Position numbers and translations under genes: made by a program. Shown piece by piece: positions 34,765-44,478 of a stretch of DNA of 64,000 nucleotides. Each line of letters starts with the position of its first letter. The first letter of the stretch is position 1. Location of the stretch: contig JAPLFR010000001.1 of assembly GCA_026390575.1 (NCBI GenBank), forward strand, positions 186,001 through 250,000, given 5' to 3'. This stretch comes from Ignavibacteriales bacterium (GTDB taxonomy: Bacteria; Bacteroidota; Ignavibacteria; UBA10030). The notes below the pieces were generated by a model. It was not told where the DNA came from and ran no database searches. It saw only the letters and a program-made list of their open reading frames with translations.

Positions 34765-35775
34765 ATGTTTGATAAGATTGAACATACAAATAGAGTTTTT
34801 ACGGAAGAACTTCAAAAAGTAGCAACGCTCCAAGATCTTGAACAAGTCCGCATCAAATTTCTTGCGCGAAGCGGAGAAATTGCTGCATTATTTGAAAGAA
34901 TGAAAACGGCCGCTGTTTCTGAAAAGCCGGCCTTGGGTAAAGCATTAAACGAGCTCCGCCAATACGCCCAGGCGCAGTTCGATGAAAAGAAATCGTCGCT
35001 GGAACAAACAGCAAAGCCAAAAGAAGTTCCATTTGATCTGACACTTCCCGGACGTCCGAAACCTATCGGGACAAAACATCCCGTGGTGCAGGTGATGGAA
35101 GAGATGAAACGCATCTTTATCAGTATGGGATTTTCTGTGGAAACCGGACCGGACATCGAAAGCGATTATTATAATTTTGGGGCGTTGAATTTCGCACCCG
35201 ATCATCCGGCGCGTGATATGCAGGATACAATTTTTATTGCAGATAAAATTCTTCTTCGCACGCATACATCTCCGGTGCAAATCAGAGTTATGGAAAAACA
35301 ACAGCCGCCTGTTCGTGCCATCATGCCCGGCTGGGCATATCGCAACGAAGCCACAAGTGCTCGCAGTCTTGTCGCCTTCCACCAGATTGAAGGGTTGTAT
35401 GTGGATCGCGGCGTTACATTCAGCGAGTTGAAAGGAACGCTTGTTGCGTTTGCAAAACAATTCTACGGCAGCTCGATCAAGTATCGTTTCCGTCCGAGTT
35501 TCTTCCCATTCACAGAGCCAAGCGCAGAGATGGATATAACGTGCTTCATCTGCGGTGGAAAAGGATGCCGCGTATGTAAATATTCCGGCTGGTTAGAAGT
35601 GCTCGGCTCCGGCATGGTGCATCCGCATGTTTTTAAAGCAGTCGGATACGATCCCGAGAAATATAGCGGTTACGCATTCGGCATGGGAATCGAACGAACC
35701 GCAATGTTGCGGTATAATATTGATGACATTCGTATTCTGTATGAAAACGATGTACGATTCCTGAAACAGTTTTGA
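34765..35775 (+). CDS. pheS: Phenylalanine--tRNA ligase alpha subunit
   Basis: Catalytic subunit, 336 residues, of the alpha2beta2 class II synthetase. N-terminal coiled coil (about 1-85) contacts tRNA; then HPVVQVMEEMKRIFISMGF, GPDIESDYYNFGALN, HTSPVQIRVME (motif 2 region), YRNEATSARSLVAFHQIEGL, FRPSFFPFTEPSAEMDI (motif 2/3) and FGMGIERTAMLRYNIDDIR (motif 3). It includes a C-x-x-C-x-x-C-x-x-C-like insertion (CFICGGKGCRVCKYSGW). Complete. pheT follows 19 bases later. Confidence 0.98.
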   Translation: MFDKIEHTNRVFTEELQKVATLQDLEQVRIKFLARSGEIAALFERMKTAAVSEKPALGKALNELRQYAQAQFDEKKSSLEQTAKPKEVPFDLTLPGRPKPIGTKHPVVQVMEEMKRIFISMGFSVETGPDIESDYYNFGALNFAPDHPARDMQDTIFIADKILLRTHTSPVQIRVMEKQQPPVRAIMPGWAYRNEATSARSLVAFHQIEGLYVDRGVTFSELKGTLVAFAKQFYGSSIKYRFRPSFFPFTEPSAEMDITCFICGGKGCRVCKYSGWLEVLGSGMVHPHVFKAVGYDPEKYSGYAFGMGIERTAMLRYNIDDIRILYENDVRFLKQF

Positions 35776-35794
35776 ATGATATGCAGGCCTTGAT

Positions 35795-38215
35795 ATGAAA
35801 GTTTCCCAAATTTGGTTGAAGCAGTTTGTTGATTTCAAATTCACTCCAGAGCAGTTCACGGAAAAACTTACCATGCTTGGTTTGGAAGTGGAAAGTTATG
35901 AAGATCTCGCGAAGAAGTACGAGAACTTTATTATTGGCGAAGTTATAGAGCGAGCCAAGCATCCTCATGCAGATCGGCTTACGATATGTAAAGTGAATAT
36001 CGGTGACGCAATTCAAGAAGTCGTTTGCGGTGCACCAAATGTCGCAGCTGGGCAAAAAGTTGTTGTAGCGCTTATTGGCGCCATCATCCCGCACAACCAG
36101 CATGACCCGGAAGGAAAGCCGTTTATCATTGAACGAGTCAAAATTCGCGGAGTCGAATCCAACGGAATGATTTGTTCAGAATTAGAACTTGGACTTGGAA
36201 AAGATGCGAGCGGCATTCTTGTTCTTGATGAAAAAGCAAAAGCTGGAACTTCACTTGCCAACTATTTTGGCCAAACAGATGTTGTGTATGAAATCGGAAT
36301 TACGCCGAATCGTGCAGATTGCTTGAGCCACATCGGTGTAGCGCGGGAAATTGGTTTGTTGGTAAACAAGAAATTGAAAATGCCAAAGATCGTGTTGAAA
36401 GAAAGCACAGCGTCGGCATGGAAATTTGCAGAGATTGAAATTCTCGATAAAGAAAAATGCCCGCGGTATTCGGCACGCGTACTTCGTAATATAAAAATTG
36501 GTCCATCGCCAAAATGGCTTCAGGATTTGTTAACCTCGGTTGGAGTCCGTCCCATCAATAATGTTGTCGATGTGACAAACTATGTGCTGATGGAAACAGG
36601 TCACCCGCTGCATGCATTCGATTACGATACGCTTACCGGACACAAGATTGTTGTGAAGACAGCGCAGAATGGCGAGAAGTTTATAACGCTCGATGGAAAA
36701 GAACGCACGCTCACTGCTGAAACATTGATGATCTGTGATGCGGAAAAACCAATTGCGGTTGCCGGTGTCATGGGTGGTGCAAACACAGAAATTACTGATG
36801 CGACGACGAATATTCTCATCGAAAGTGCTTACTTTGATCCGCGAAACATCCGCCGGACATCAAAGTACCTCGGACTTTCGACTGAAGCATCATATCGATT
36901 TGAACGCGGTACCGATATCAATATCACTGTTCTTGCCGCCAATCGCGCAGCGCAGATGATTCAAGAATTAACCAGCGGTGAATTACTCAAAGGTGCACTC
37001 GACGCCTATCCCAAAAAACAAAAGCCGCTCATCGTCAAAGCGCGTGTTTCGAGAATCAATTCCATCATTGGTACTTCGCTGAAGAAAGCACAAATCATTT
37101 CTCTCTTAAAGCAGATCGATCTTGCGGCAACGTCATCTTCGAAAGACGAAATTCTTGTGAGCGTCCCCAGCTTCCGCAACGATATCCTTGAAGAAATCGA
37201 TATTATCGAAGAAGTTGCACGCGTGTACGGTTACAATAATATAGAGACAAAAACCCGCGCAGCTATCGATTTCTCTTCCAACGTGCGAACCGATTTATTA
37301 CAGGATGAAATCCGCGATTACCTCATTGGTTCAGGATTCAACGAAGTGCTTGCCATCGGCTTACAGGATGAAGCGACGATGGCGCTTGCCGGAAAACCTT
37401 TAGTGAAAGCGATCAATCCGGTCAGTGCGGAAATGGCAGCATTACGAACAAGTTTAGTGCCAAGCGCACTTCGCATTGTAAAGCACAATCGAAACCACGG
37501 TGTAAAAGATTTGCGCCTGTTCGAAATTGGCAATATCTACTTGCTTAATACCGATAAAGGGCCGGATACACTTGATGCGTATCATGAGGACGAACGGCTA
37601 TTGTTGCTGCTGGGCGGCCATACTGCGCCGGTAAGCTATGGAAGTACTTCCCGCGATGTGGATATGCTGGATTTGAAGGGAGAGGTGGCGGCGCTTCTTT
37701 CCAAGTTCTGCCTTGACAACTACCGTTTTATTTATTATGATAACCAAGAGTCTTTATGTGAACCTTGCATAGGCATGAAGATAGATGGCGCTGATGCGGG
37801 GTTCGTTGGGCGAGTCCGGGTACAAATTGCAGACGAACTTGGTATTGAGGAAGCAGTGTTTGTGTGCGAATTGAAGATCCGGGCAATTCATGATGGCTGG
37901 GCAAGAGACCGAAAATTCTCTTCGCTGCCGAAATTTCCAGGTGTAACGCGGGACCTGGCTTTTACCATTGAGGCAGCGCTTCCGCAAAAATCTGTGGAAG
38001 ATGTCATCAGAAAAGTTGGACAGCCGTTATGCACAAACGTCGTTCTTTTTGATATGTATAGCGGTCAGCAAACGGGAAGTGAGAAGAAGAGCTTGGCGTA
38101 TGCCCTTGAATTCCAATCGCCCGATCGTACGTTGACCGATAGAGAAATTGACGACGCGCTGAAGAAAATAATCGAAGCTGTACAGCGGCAATGTAACGGT
38201 GTATTACGCAGCTAA
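35795..38215 (+). CDS. pheT: Phenylalanine--tRNA ligase beta subunit
   Basis: Beta subunit of 806 residues, which provides editing and anticodon binding. Order: N-terminal region, tRNA-binding OB domain (about 38-150; IIGEVIERAKHPHADRLTIC, VCGAPNVAAGQKV), B3/B4 editing domain (about 215-390; NNVVDVTNYVLMETGHPLHA FD-type), B5, catalytic-like core and C-terminal FDX-ACB domain (about 710-805; KFPGVTRDLAFTI, LFDMYSGQQTGSEKKSLAYA). Full length. The stop is followed by AGGAG and the TTG start of the coiled-coil protein. Confidence 0.98.
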   Translation: MKVSQIWLKQFVDFKFTPEQFTEKLTMLGLEVESYEDLAKKYENFIIGEVIERAKHPHADRLTICKVNIGDAIQEVVCGAPNVAAGQKVVVALIGAIIPHNQHDPEGKPFIIERVKIRGVESNGMICSELELGLGKDASGILVLDEKAKAGTSLANYFGQTDVVYEIGITPNRADCLSHIGVAREIGLLVNKKLKMPKIVLKESTASAWKFAEIEILDKEKCPRYSARVLRNIKIGPSPKWLQDLLTSVGVRPINNVVDVTNYVLMETGHPLHAFDYDTLTGHKIVVKTAQNGEKFITLDGKERTLTAETLMICDAEKPIAVAGVMGGANTEITDATTNILIESAYFDPRNIRRTSKYLGLSTEASYRFERGTDINITVLAANRAAQMIQELTSGELLKGALDAYPKKQKPLIVKARVSRINSIIGTSLKKAQIISLLKQIDLAATSSSKDEILVSVPSFRNDILEEIDIIEEVARVYGYNNIETKTRAAIDFSSNVRTDLLQDEIRDYLIGSGFNEVLAIGLQDEATMALAGKPLVKAINPVSAEMAALRTSLVPSALRIVKHNRNHGVKDLRLFEIGNIYLLNTDKGPDTLDAYHEDERLLLLLGGHTAPVSYGSTSRDVDMLDLKGEVAALLSKFCLDNYRFIYYDNQESLCEPCIGMKIDGADAGFVGRVRVQIADELGIEEAVFVCELKIRAIHDGWARDRKFSSLPKFPGVTRDLAFTIEAALPQKSVEDVIRKVGQPLCTNVVLFDMYSGQQTGSEKKSLAYALEFQSPDRTLTDREIDDALKKIIEAVQRQCNGVLRS

Positions 38216-38262
38216 TGCACACAGAGTGTGCGCAAACATCTAAACTCATCAGGAGCTAAAGC

Positions 38263-38604
38263 TTGCCAGAACAGCTACTAGATGCTGAGACGGCTGAAAA
38301 GAAGGACTTGAGGCAACTCGAGGAATCTCTCCAATCATTGTGGGAGAAAGCTCGGCTTGTGTCCGACTTACTTCTGCGATTGAAGGCGGAGAATAAGGAA
38401 CTTCAGAGCAGAATTTCGAGTTTAGAATTAAAAGAGCGGCGTTGGGCGGAGGAACTCCGTCAACGCGAACAAGAGATGGAAGAAGTTCGTGCGCAGCTCA
38501 CACACGAACAATCAAATGGAAACAGTCTCTTTTCAAAGGAGGAGTCAGAAGCACTCAAATCACGGCTGAAGGAATTGATTGTGAAAATCAATTCGCGTTT
38601 ATGA
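38263..38604 (+). CDS. Coiled-coil protein upstream of zapA
   Basis: Protein of 113 residues, almost entirely predicted coiled coil (LRQLEESLQSLWEKA, LLRLKAENKELQSRIS, REQEMEEVRAQLTHE). TTG 38263 is used as start because AGGAG lies 13 bases upstream and no ATG occurs until later. Small coiled-coil partners of ZapA/ZapB type occur next to zapA in many bacteria, so a cell-division role is a reasonable inference. No catalytic residues. Confidence 0.7.
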   Translation: MPEQLLDAETAEKKDLRQLEESLQSLWEKARLVSDLLLRLKAENKELQSRISSLELKERRWAEELRQREQEMEEVRAQLTHEQSNGNSLFSKEESEALKSRLKELIVKINSRL

Positions 38605-38668
38605 ATCAAACAGACGATGACGGTACGTTGTGGAGAATTCGATAAAAACTATTCAGTTAGTCCGAACA

Positions 38669-38977
38669 ATGAACGGCAAAAGTATTCGAGTAAAAATATT
38701 TGGAAATGAGTATCCGCTTCGCGGAGAGAACGAAGACCTGACAAAACGCGTGGCTTCTTATGTGGACGGTATGTTGATGAAGATCCATGATAAGATTCCG
38801 GAACAGCCGCCATTGACGGTCGCGGTTCTTTCAGCATTGAATATTACAGAAGATCTTCTGCAAGAACGGGAAAAAAACACACAGGAAGTAGCGCACCTTG
38901 AAGCAGAAGTAGAAAAACTTTCCAACTATCTTGACAATTGTCTTTTGTCGGAACCGTCGGACGAACGGCTTTTATAG
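38669..38977 (+). CDS. zapA: Cell division protein ZapA
   Basis: Cytoplasmic FtsZ-ring-associated protein of about 102 residues. The ZapA pattern is clear: SIRVKIFGNEYPLRG, LTKRVASYVDGMLMKIHDK, LTVAVLSALNITEDLLQERE with a C-terminal coiled coil. ZapA dimers/tetramers crosslink FtsZ filaments. GTG 38630 would add 13 residues; I prefer ATG 38669 because the family begins a few residues before V-x-I-F-G, but neither start has a clear ribosome site. Confidence 0.9.
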   Translation: MNGKSIRVKIFGNEYPLRGENEDLTKRVASYVDGMLMKIHDKIPEQPPLTVAVLSALNITEDLLQEREKNTQEVAHLEAEVEKLSNYLDNCLLSEPSDERLL

Positions 38978-39089
38978 AACCGTCACCTGTTCTTTCTAAC
39001 ATACGGATGCGGAATTTATTGAAAACCGCACCATCAGCCGTAATCAATACCATATTAAAGAACCAAACAATTCTGTTAATATGGGAGCT

Positions 39090-39225
39090 TGACTCATAAG
39101 CGTGGAGCGCAAGCCATCTATTCCTTAACTGTGAATAGCCCTGCGATGACGTCTTTGCCTTTGGCGAAGAACGAGCGGGTTGTGGAAGTGTGAAATGCTT
39201 AGGCAAGTCCCCACCGTGTAAAGAG
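39090..39225 (+). ncRNA. ssrS: Candidate 6S RNA between zapA and rny
   Basis: The 330-base gap after zapA has no coding frame. The stretch can be drawn as a long rod: outer pairing GTGGA (39099-39104) with TCC-CAC (39210-39217), AAGC with GCTT, a large internal bubble with TTCCTTAACTGTGAATAG opposite GTGGAAGTGTGAAAT, then CCC-GC/GC-GGG, and a terminal hairpin GTCTTTGCC-TTT-GGCGAAGAAC. That shape and the position next to zapA fit 6S RNA. I have not folded it by computer, and ends are approximate. Confidence 0.4.
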
Positions 39226-39306
39226 AGAGGTTCTTTCAATACACTTGATTGTGGCAGATGCGTGCGGTTTTGTTTTATCAAGAAGTTGTTTTAACTGAGG
39301 AATATC

Positions 39307-40869
39307 ATGGAACCTTATATTCTTATTCTTATTGGAGCGTTGATCGGCGGCGGATCGTTTTTCATGGGCTGGTCGTTGAATGCGCGAAGCGGCCAGAATA
39401 AAATCATGGACGCTCAAGAACGCGCGAAGAAAATTATTGAAGAAGCAGAGAAGGAAGCAACAACCGCTAAACGCGAAAAACTTCTCGAAGTCAAAGATGA
39501 ATGGTATCAAAAGAAAAAAGAATTCGAATCTGATGCCCAGTCCAAGCGGACAAAATTGCAGGCGTACGAAAAGCAATTGAGTAATCGCGAAGAGAATCTG
39601 GAAAAAAAGCTTGATCTGCTGACGAAGAAGGAATCAACCCTTCAGACCACGGGCAAAGAAATTGCGGACCGGCAAAAACGACTCATCGAGCAAGAGAAAG
39701 AACTTGATCGATTAGTGGAAGAAGAAAATCTTCGGTTGGAAAAAATGGCCGGAATCAATCGCGAGGAAGCAAAGAAATATTTGTATCAAAATCTGATTGA
39801 GACTGTGAAGTCTGAAGCAACACAAACACTCAAGGATATACGCGATACCACAAAGATTACAGCAAAGAAAGAAGCCCAGAAAACGATCGTGCAGGCAATC
39901 CAGCGTTCGGCTGTCGATTTCACCTTAGAGACGACAGTGAGTGTCTTGAACGTTGGCACAGACGAAATGAAAGGGCGCATCATCGGCCGCGAAGGACGGA
40001 ACATCCGCGCATTTGAAGCTGCTACCGGCATCGATGTCATTGTTGATGATACACCGGAGGCAGTGATTCTCTCCGGATTTGATCCTTTCCGCCGCGAGGT
40101 CGCACGGGTTTCGCTGGAACGGTTGATCGCCGATGGACGTATTCATCCGGCTCGCATTGAAGAAGTGGTTGAGAAAGTAAAGAAAGAATTGGAAGAAGAA
40201 GTTATCCATACGGGGGAAAACACACTGCTTGAAATCGGTTTGCACGGTGCGCATCCCGAAATTATCAAACATATCGGCCGGATGAAGTATCGCTCCAGCT
40301 ATGGTCAGAATTTGCTCGAGCACAGCATCGAGGTTGCTTATCTGACCGGTATTATGGCCTCGGAACTTGGACTGGACCCGGTACTTGCGAAACGCGCCGG
40401 TTTGTTGCACGACATCGGTAAAACAATTGATAAAAGCGTTGAAGGTCCGCACGCATTGTTAGGGTTTGAACTTTGCAAGAAGTTCAACGAACACACTGTC
40501 GTATGCAACGCGGTTGGATCGCACCATGAGGACATCCCGATGGAACATCCTATCTCGGCGCTTGTGCAAGCGGCAGATTCCATCAGCGGCGCGCGGCCTG
40601 GCGCGCGGCGTGAATCGGTAGAAGAGTACATCAAACGGTTAGAAAAGTTGGAAAATATCGCCAAGTCATTCAACGGCGTTATCAATACATATGCTATTCA
40701 AGCAGGACGCGAAGTGCGTGTCATCGTCAGTCACGAGAAACTTGATGATGCCGCTGCTGACCAGCTGTCGCATGACATTGCAAATAAGATTGAACAGGAG
40801 ATGGAATATCCCGGACAGATTAAAGTTGTGGTGGTAAGGGAATTTCGTTCGGTCGCTGTAGCGAAATAA
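39307..40869 (+). CDS. rny: Ribonuclease Y
   Basis: Membrane-anchored endoribonuclease of 520 residues that initiates mRNA decay. An N-terminal TM helix (about 4-24) is followed by a long coiled coil (about 35-200), a KH domain (about 210-275; KGRIIGREGRNIRAFEAATG), and an HD domain with metal motif His368-Asp369 in LLHDIGKTIDKS. Full length relative to the family (about 520). Ribosome site GAGG 9 bases before ATG. In many bacteria rny lies near zapA, as here. Confidence 0.97.
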   Translation: MEPYILILIGALIGGGSFFMGWSLNARSGQNKIMDAQERAKKIIEEAEKEATTAKREKLLEVKDEWYQKKKEFESDAQSKRTKLQAYEKQLSNREENLEKKLDLLTKKESTLQTTGKEIADRQKRLIEQEKELDRLVEEENLRLEKMAGINREEAKKYLYQNLIETVKSEATQTLKDIRDTTKITAKKEAQKTIVQAIQRSAVDFTLETTVSVLNVGTDEMKGRIIGREGRNIRAFEAATGIDVIVDDTPEAVILSGFDPFRREVARVSLERLIADGRIHPARIEEVVEKVKKELEEEVIHTGENTLLEIGLHGAHPEIIKHIGRMKYRSSYGQNLLEHSIEVAYLTGIMASELGLDPVLAKRAGLLHDIGKTIDKSVEGPHALLGFELCKKFNEHTVVCNAVGSHHEDIPMEHPISALVQAADSISGARPGARRESVEEYIKRLEKLENIAKSFNGVINTYAIQAGREVRVIVSHEKLDDAAADQLSHDIANKIEQEMEYPGQIKVVVVREFRSVAVAK

Positions 40870-41002
40870 TTGGTAAGATAAATTTCAAATCTCAATAATC
40901 AAATTCCAGATAAGCTCCAGTGGCCAATCGATAGTTTGAAGATTTGGATTTGCTATTTGTGATTTGTTTGGAATTTGTATTTTGTTCTTTTGAACTTTTT
41001 CT

Positions 41003-41641
41003 TTGACGTCTTCAAGTAAACATATTCTCAAAATTGGTATCACAGGCGGCATAGGTAGCGGCAAGTCTACTGTCTGTTCCATCTTCGCACATCTCGGTAT
41101 ACCTGTACTCTACGCTGACGATCTCGCTAAAGAATTAAGCAGCACGGATTCAACCGTTCGTAAAAAACTCACGACACTGTTAGGTGAATCGGCTTTCCAG
41201 ACCGATGGCTCTCTGAATCGCTCGTTCATTGCCTCTGAAATATTTTCCAGCAAAACCATGAAGCAAAAGGTGGAATCCATAATTCACCCGCGTGTCGAAA
41301 TTGAAATTGAACGGCGAATGAAAGAGTTGGCGCAGCGCGGAGAACACCTAGTCATTGTTGAAGCGGCACTTATCTATGAAGCCGGATTGTATAAAAAACT
41401 CGATGCCGTTATCGTTGTTGATGCTGATGAATCGGTGCGTATCAGCCGCGTACGCAAGCGGGATGTCGTTTCGGAAGATGCCGTTCGCAACCGTATGGCA
41501 GCCCAGCTTGATGTGAAAAAGAGGCTGGAAAAAGCAGATTACATCATTTATAATAACGGTACTTCAGAAGAGCTTGAGTCCAAGGTGCGATTTTTGTATA
41601 GTGTATTTAAACAATTAGCCGACGAGGGTTCTCATGTCTGA
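41003..41641 (+). CDS. coaE: Dephospho-CoA kinase
   Basis: Cytoplasmic kinase of 212 residues catalysing the last step of CoA synthesis. P-loop GITGGIGSGKST begins at residue 12; then GIPVLYADDLAKE, HPRVEIEIERRM, VIVEAALIYEAGLYKKLD and VIVVDADESVRISRVRKRD. No ATG or GTG lies upstream of the P-loop, so TTG 41003 is the best start; it is preceded by an AT-rich spacer of low complexity. It overlaps the next gene by 8 bases. Confidence 0.93.
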   Translation: MTSSSKHILKIGITGGIGSGKSTVCSIFAHLGIPVLYADDLAKELSSTDSTVRKKLTTLLGESAFQTDGSLNRSFIASEIFSSKTMKQKVESIIHPRVEIEIERRMKELAQRGEHLVIVEAALIYEAGLYKKLDAVIVVDADESVRISRVRKRDVVSEDAVRNRMAAQLDVKKRLEKADYIIYNNGTSEELESKVRFLYSVFKQLADEGSHV

Positions 41642-42818
41642 ATCGATTTTTGAAAAAGAATCAAAATATTTTTTCCATACATTTCACCGGCTTCCTCTTG
41701 AAATTGATCGAGGCGAAGGTATTTATCTCTATACAAAAGATGGCAAGCGCTATATGGATTTCTTCGGCGGGCTTGCCGTCAATGCGCTTGGCTATAATCA
41801 TCCGCGTATCACTGATGCGATCGAGAAACAAATCCATCGTTACATTCATCTCTCCAATTATTACGTGCAAGATAAAACGGTGGAATTAGCTGAGAGAATT
41901 ATTGCAGCGAGCGGTTACAAGCGCATTTTTTTCTCCAACAGCGGTACGGAAGCAGTCGAAGGCGCCATCAAAATTGCACGCAAATGGGGAAGGGGGACTG
42001 AGAAGACACGGCTGTTAAACTTGAGCAATTCATTTCATGGCCGGACAATGGGCGCGCTTTCTCTGACGGAACGGCCGGCGTACCGAGAAGGATACGAACC
42101 GTTTCTCCCGAATACCGATTCCATCGAATTCAACAATGTTGGAGATTTGCAGGCGAAAGTGAATGGTCAGACGCTTGGGGTCATTCTTGAATTTATTCAG
42201 GGTGAAGGCGGCATAAATATCATTAGCAAGGAATTTGTTCAGGAGTTGAAAACACTGCATGAAAAATATGGTTTTCTTGTCATTGCTGATGAAATTCAAG
42301 CTGGCGTTGGACGCACGGGTAAATTTTTTGGTTTCGAGCATTACGATATACATCCTGACATTGTTGTCATTGCAAAAGCGATTGGCGGTGGACTTCCGCT
42401 TGGCGCAATTTTAGGGAATGATAAAGTTGCCGATGTGCTTACGTACGGCACACACGGAACAACCTTTGGCGGAAACCCTGTTGCCTGTGCTGCCGGCTGT
42501 GCGGTCATGGAAGAAATTATTGATAAAGGGTTGATGAAACAGGCTGGCATCATCGGTGAGTATCTCAAATCGAAAGCAAGAGAACTGCAGAAACAATTTC
42601 CTGCCATCATCACGGAAGTGCGCGGGTATGGTTGCATGCTTGGAATAGATTTATCTCGAGGCGGCCAGCCGGTTGTAGATGAATTACTCAATCGAGGGAT
42701 ACTGATTAATTGTACAAACACTACCGTTCTGCGGTTCCTGCCGCCGTATATCATCACGCAGGAACAGTGTGATCAGTTGATGTTTGAGTTGCATTCGGTT
42801 TTGAAATCATCGAAGTGA
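41634..42818 (+). CDS. argD: Class III aminotransferase, ArgD-like
   Basis: PLP enzyme of 394 residues. Landmarks: MDFFGGLAVNALGYNHP, SNSGTEAVEGAIKIARKWG, FHGRTMGALSLTE, FIQGEGGINII, VIADEIQAGVGRTGKFFGFE, PLP-Lys248 in VIAKAIGGGLPLGA and GTHGTTFGGNPVACAAG. The closest groups I know are acetylornithine/succinylornithine transaminases. No other arginine gene is adjacent, so ornithine or 4-aminobutyrate transaminase activity is not excluded. ATG 41634 overlaps coaE by 8 bases, implying translational coupling. Confidence 0.75.
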   Translation: MSESIFEKESKYFFHTFHRLPLEIDRGEGIYLYTKDGKRYMDFFGGLAVNALGYNHPRITDAIEKQIHRYIHLSNYYVQDKTVELAERIIAASGYKRIFFSNSGTEAVEGAIKIARKWGRGTEKTRLLNLSNSFHGRTMGALSLTERPAYREGYEPFLPNTDSIEFNNVGDLQAKVNGQTLGVILEFIQGEGGINIISKEFVQELKTLHEKYGFLVIADEIQAGVGRTGKFFGFEHYDIHPDIVVIAKAIGGGLPLGAILGNDKVADVLTYGTHGTTFGGNPVACAAGCAVMEEIIDKGLMKQAGIIGEYLKSKARELQKQFPAIITEVRGYGCMLGIDLSRGGQPVVDELLNRGILINCTNTTVLRFLPPYIITQEQCDQLMFELHSVLKSSK

Positions 42819-42843
42819 CTGTAATTTATTAAAGGTGATAACA

Positions 42844-43299
42844 ATGGCGATCAGTGAAACAAGCAAGGTGATTCTTACAAACACCTTAAAAGAATGGATG
42901 AAATTTGCAGTAGAGCGAGAACGACTGACTCTCGCTGCGAATGAGCTTGCTGTTTTTACGAGAAAGGTTGTCCAGGAAGATCTTGCCTTCTTGAAAGCGC
43001 AGAACCTTGACATCCAATGCGATTCACCGGATGAAATGAAAATTCTTGGAGTGCCTGTGCACATTGATCCGATGATTGAAGCGGTTTTTCCAAATGTGAA
43101 GGCGAGTGTTATATTAAAATGCAGTGGATCAACAAGAGCTATTCTTGTCAATCCGAATATGACAATTTCAGCCGGCGGAACTGTTATGACGTTTGATCAA
43201 TTGAAAAAAGGCATTCCAGAACCGTTTGGAACAAATACAGCTGATTTTGTACGGGATAGTTTCTTGTATGTCGCGCGTTCCGGTGCAAAAGAGGAATAG
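42844..43299 (+). CDS. Uncharacterised small cytoplasmic protein
   Basis: Protein of 151 residues with no signal peptide or membrane segment and no motif I recognise. The N-terminal half is predicted helical with a charged coiled pattern (EWMKFAVERERLTLAANELA), the second half mixed beta (VKASVILKCSGSTRAILVNP, AGGTVMTFDQLKKG). AAAGGTG lies 10 bases before ATG 42844, which I prefer to GTG 42835. It is followed 12 bases later by the thioredoxin-fold gene. Confidence 0.55.
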   Translation: MAISETSKVILTNTLKEWMKFAVERERLTLAANELAVFTRKVVQEDLAFLKAQNLDIQCDSPDEMKILGVPVHIDPMIEAVFPNVKASVILKCSGSTRAILVNPNMTISAGGTVMTFDQLKKGIPEPFGTNTADFVRDSFLYVARSGAKEE

Positions 43300-43311
43300 T
43301 CACAAAAATAA

Positions 43312-44331
43312 ATGGAACTCGAGCCTAAACATATTCACGCTCCGGAACTCTACGGAAACTTCTGGCTGAATTCCGAACCGATTTCTCTCCGTGATTACAG
43401 CGGTGAAGTCGTCTTAATTGACTTTTGGGACTACACGTGTGTTAATTGCATTCGGACATTGCCTTACATTCAAGAGTGGCAGAAGAAGTACAAAACATTC
43501 GGCCTAACGGTTGTTGGAGTGCACACGCCGGAGTTTGAATTTGGCGCTTCGCAAGAGCGCGTGCAGAAAGCTCTCGAAAATTTCAAGATCACTTATCCGG
43601 TTATGCTCGACAATAAAGCAATTATTTGGAATGCATATTCTGTGCGCTATTGGCCTACTCGTTGTCTTGTTGACCGTGATGGGTATATCCGATTCGTTCA
43701 ACACGGTGAAGGCGGTTATGTTGAATTTGAACGTGCAATCCAGCAATTACTCAGCGAAGCTGGCAGCCACGGTGAATTGCCTGCTCTCACTGTTCCTTTT
43801 CGCGAGGAAGATCGTACCGGCGCTGTTTGTTTTCGCCCGACAAGTGAATTATACCTCGGATACCTTCGCGGCGCGCTTGGCAACCCGGAAGGTTACAATC
43901 CTGAATCAACGCTTGAGTACACTGATCCCGGCATTTATCTCCCTGAACGGTTTTATGCAACCGGCAAGTGGATGAACGAACGCCAGTGTTTGCGGTTTGA
44001 TGGAAACGAAGGAGAAAATGGTGGGATTCTTTTTCCATATCAAGCACGTGAGGTAAATGCGGTTATGGGATCGCGTGATGGATCGGTGTGTGAAGTTGGC
44101 GTTCAGCAGAACAGCCAGCCGCTGCGCAAGGAAATTGCTGGTGAAGATATCATCCTATGGTCCAAACAGCAATCATCTCTTTTTGTTGATGTACCGAGAA
44201 TGTACACGATCGTCCGAAATAAAGAATTCGGCAGCCATCTGCTTAAGTTGATTACTGCAAATCCGAAACTTGAAGTCTATTCGTTTAGCTTTACTACCAG
44301 TGTTATTCCCGAATTGATATCGACAAATTGA
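43312..44331 (+). CDS. Thioredoxin-fold protein with C-terminal DipZ-like domain
   Basis: Protein of 339 residues without a signal peptide. N-terminal thioredoxin/TlpA-like domain (about 15-150) has the redox motif C-V-N-C in DYTCVNCIRTLPY, then GVHTPEFEFGASQERV and the cis-Pro region YWPTRCLVDRDG. The rest (about 165-339) has TSELYLGYLRG and SLFVDVPRMYTIV, similar to the domain that follows the thioredoxin part of DipZ. Because no export signal is visible, the protein is probably cytoplasmic. Likely a thiol-disulfide oxidoreductase. It lies 12 bases after the unknown gene. Confidence 0.75.
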   Translation: MELEPKHIHAPELYGNFWLNSEPISLRDYSGEVVLIDFWDYTCVNCIRTLPYIQEWQKKYKTFGLTVVGVHTPEFEFGASQERVQKALENFKITYPVMLDNKAIIWNAYSVRYWPTRCLVDRDGYIRFVQHGEGGYVEFERAIQQLLSEAGSHGELPALTVPFREEDRTGAVCFRPTSELYLGYLRGALGNPEGYNPESTLEYTDPGIYLPERFYATGKWMNERQCLRFDGNEGENGGILFPYQAREVNAVMGSRDGSVCEVGVQQNSQPLRKEIAGEDIILWSKQQSSLFVDVPRMYTIVRNKEFGSHLLKLITANPKLEVYSFSFTTSVIPELISTN

Positions 44332-44478
44332 TCAGCGTTCGTTTTGTGCTTGAAAGGAAAATTGGCTTGAATTCTTTTCCTACATGAGTTGTCAGGAAGA
44401 TGTTCTATTACTCATTTCTAGCTATCATTCATAAAATCCAATTGCTCTTCATTCCTTTCTTTTGTATATTTTTATAGT

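Noticed and set aside
38844-39281. 145-residue minus-strand frame over the zapA-rny gap
   Set aside because: It runs antisense through zapA and the candidate RNA and shows no family features.
40870-41002. AT-rich repeats (AATCTCAATAATCAAATTCC type) before coaE as a regulatory element
   Set aside because: Low-complexity sequence without defined symmetry; probably a spacer.
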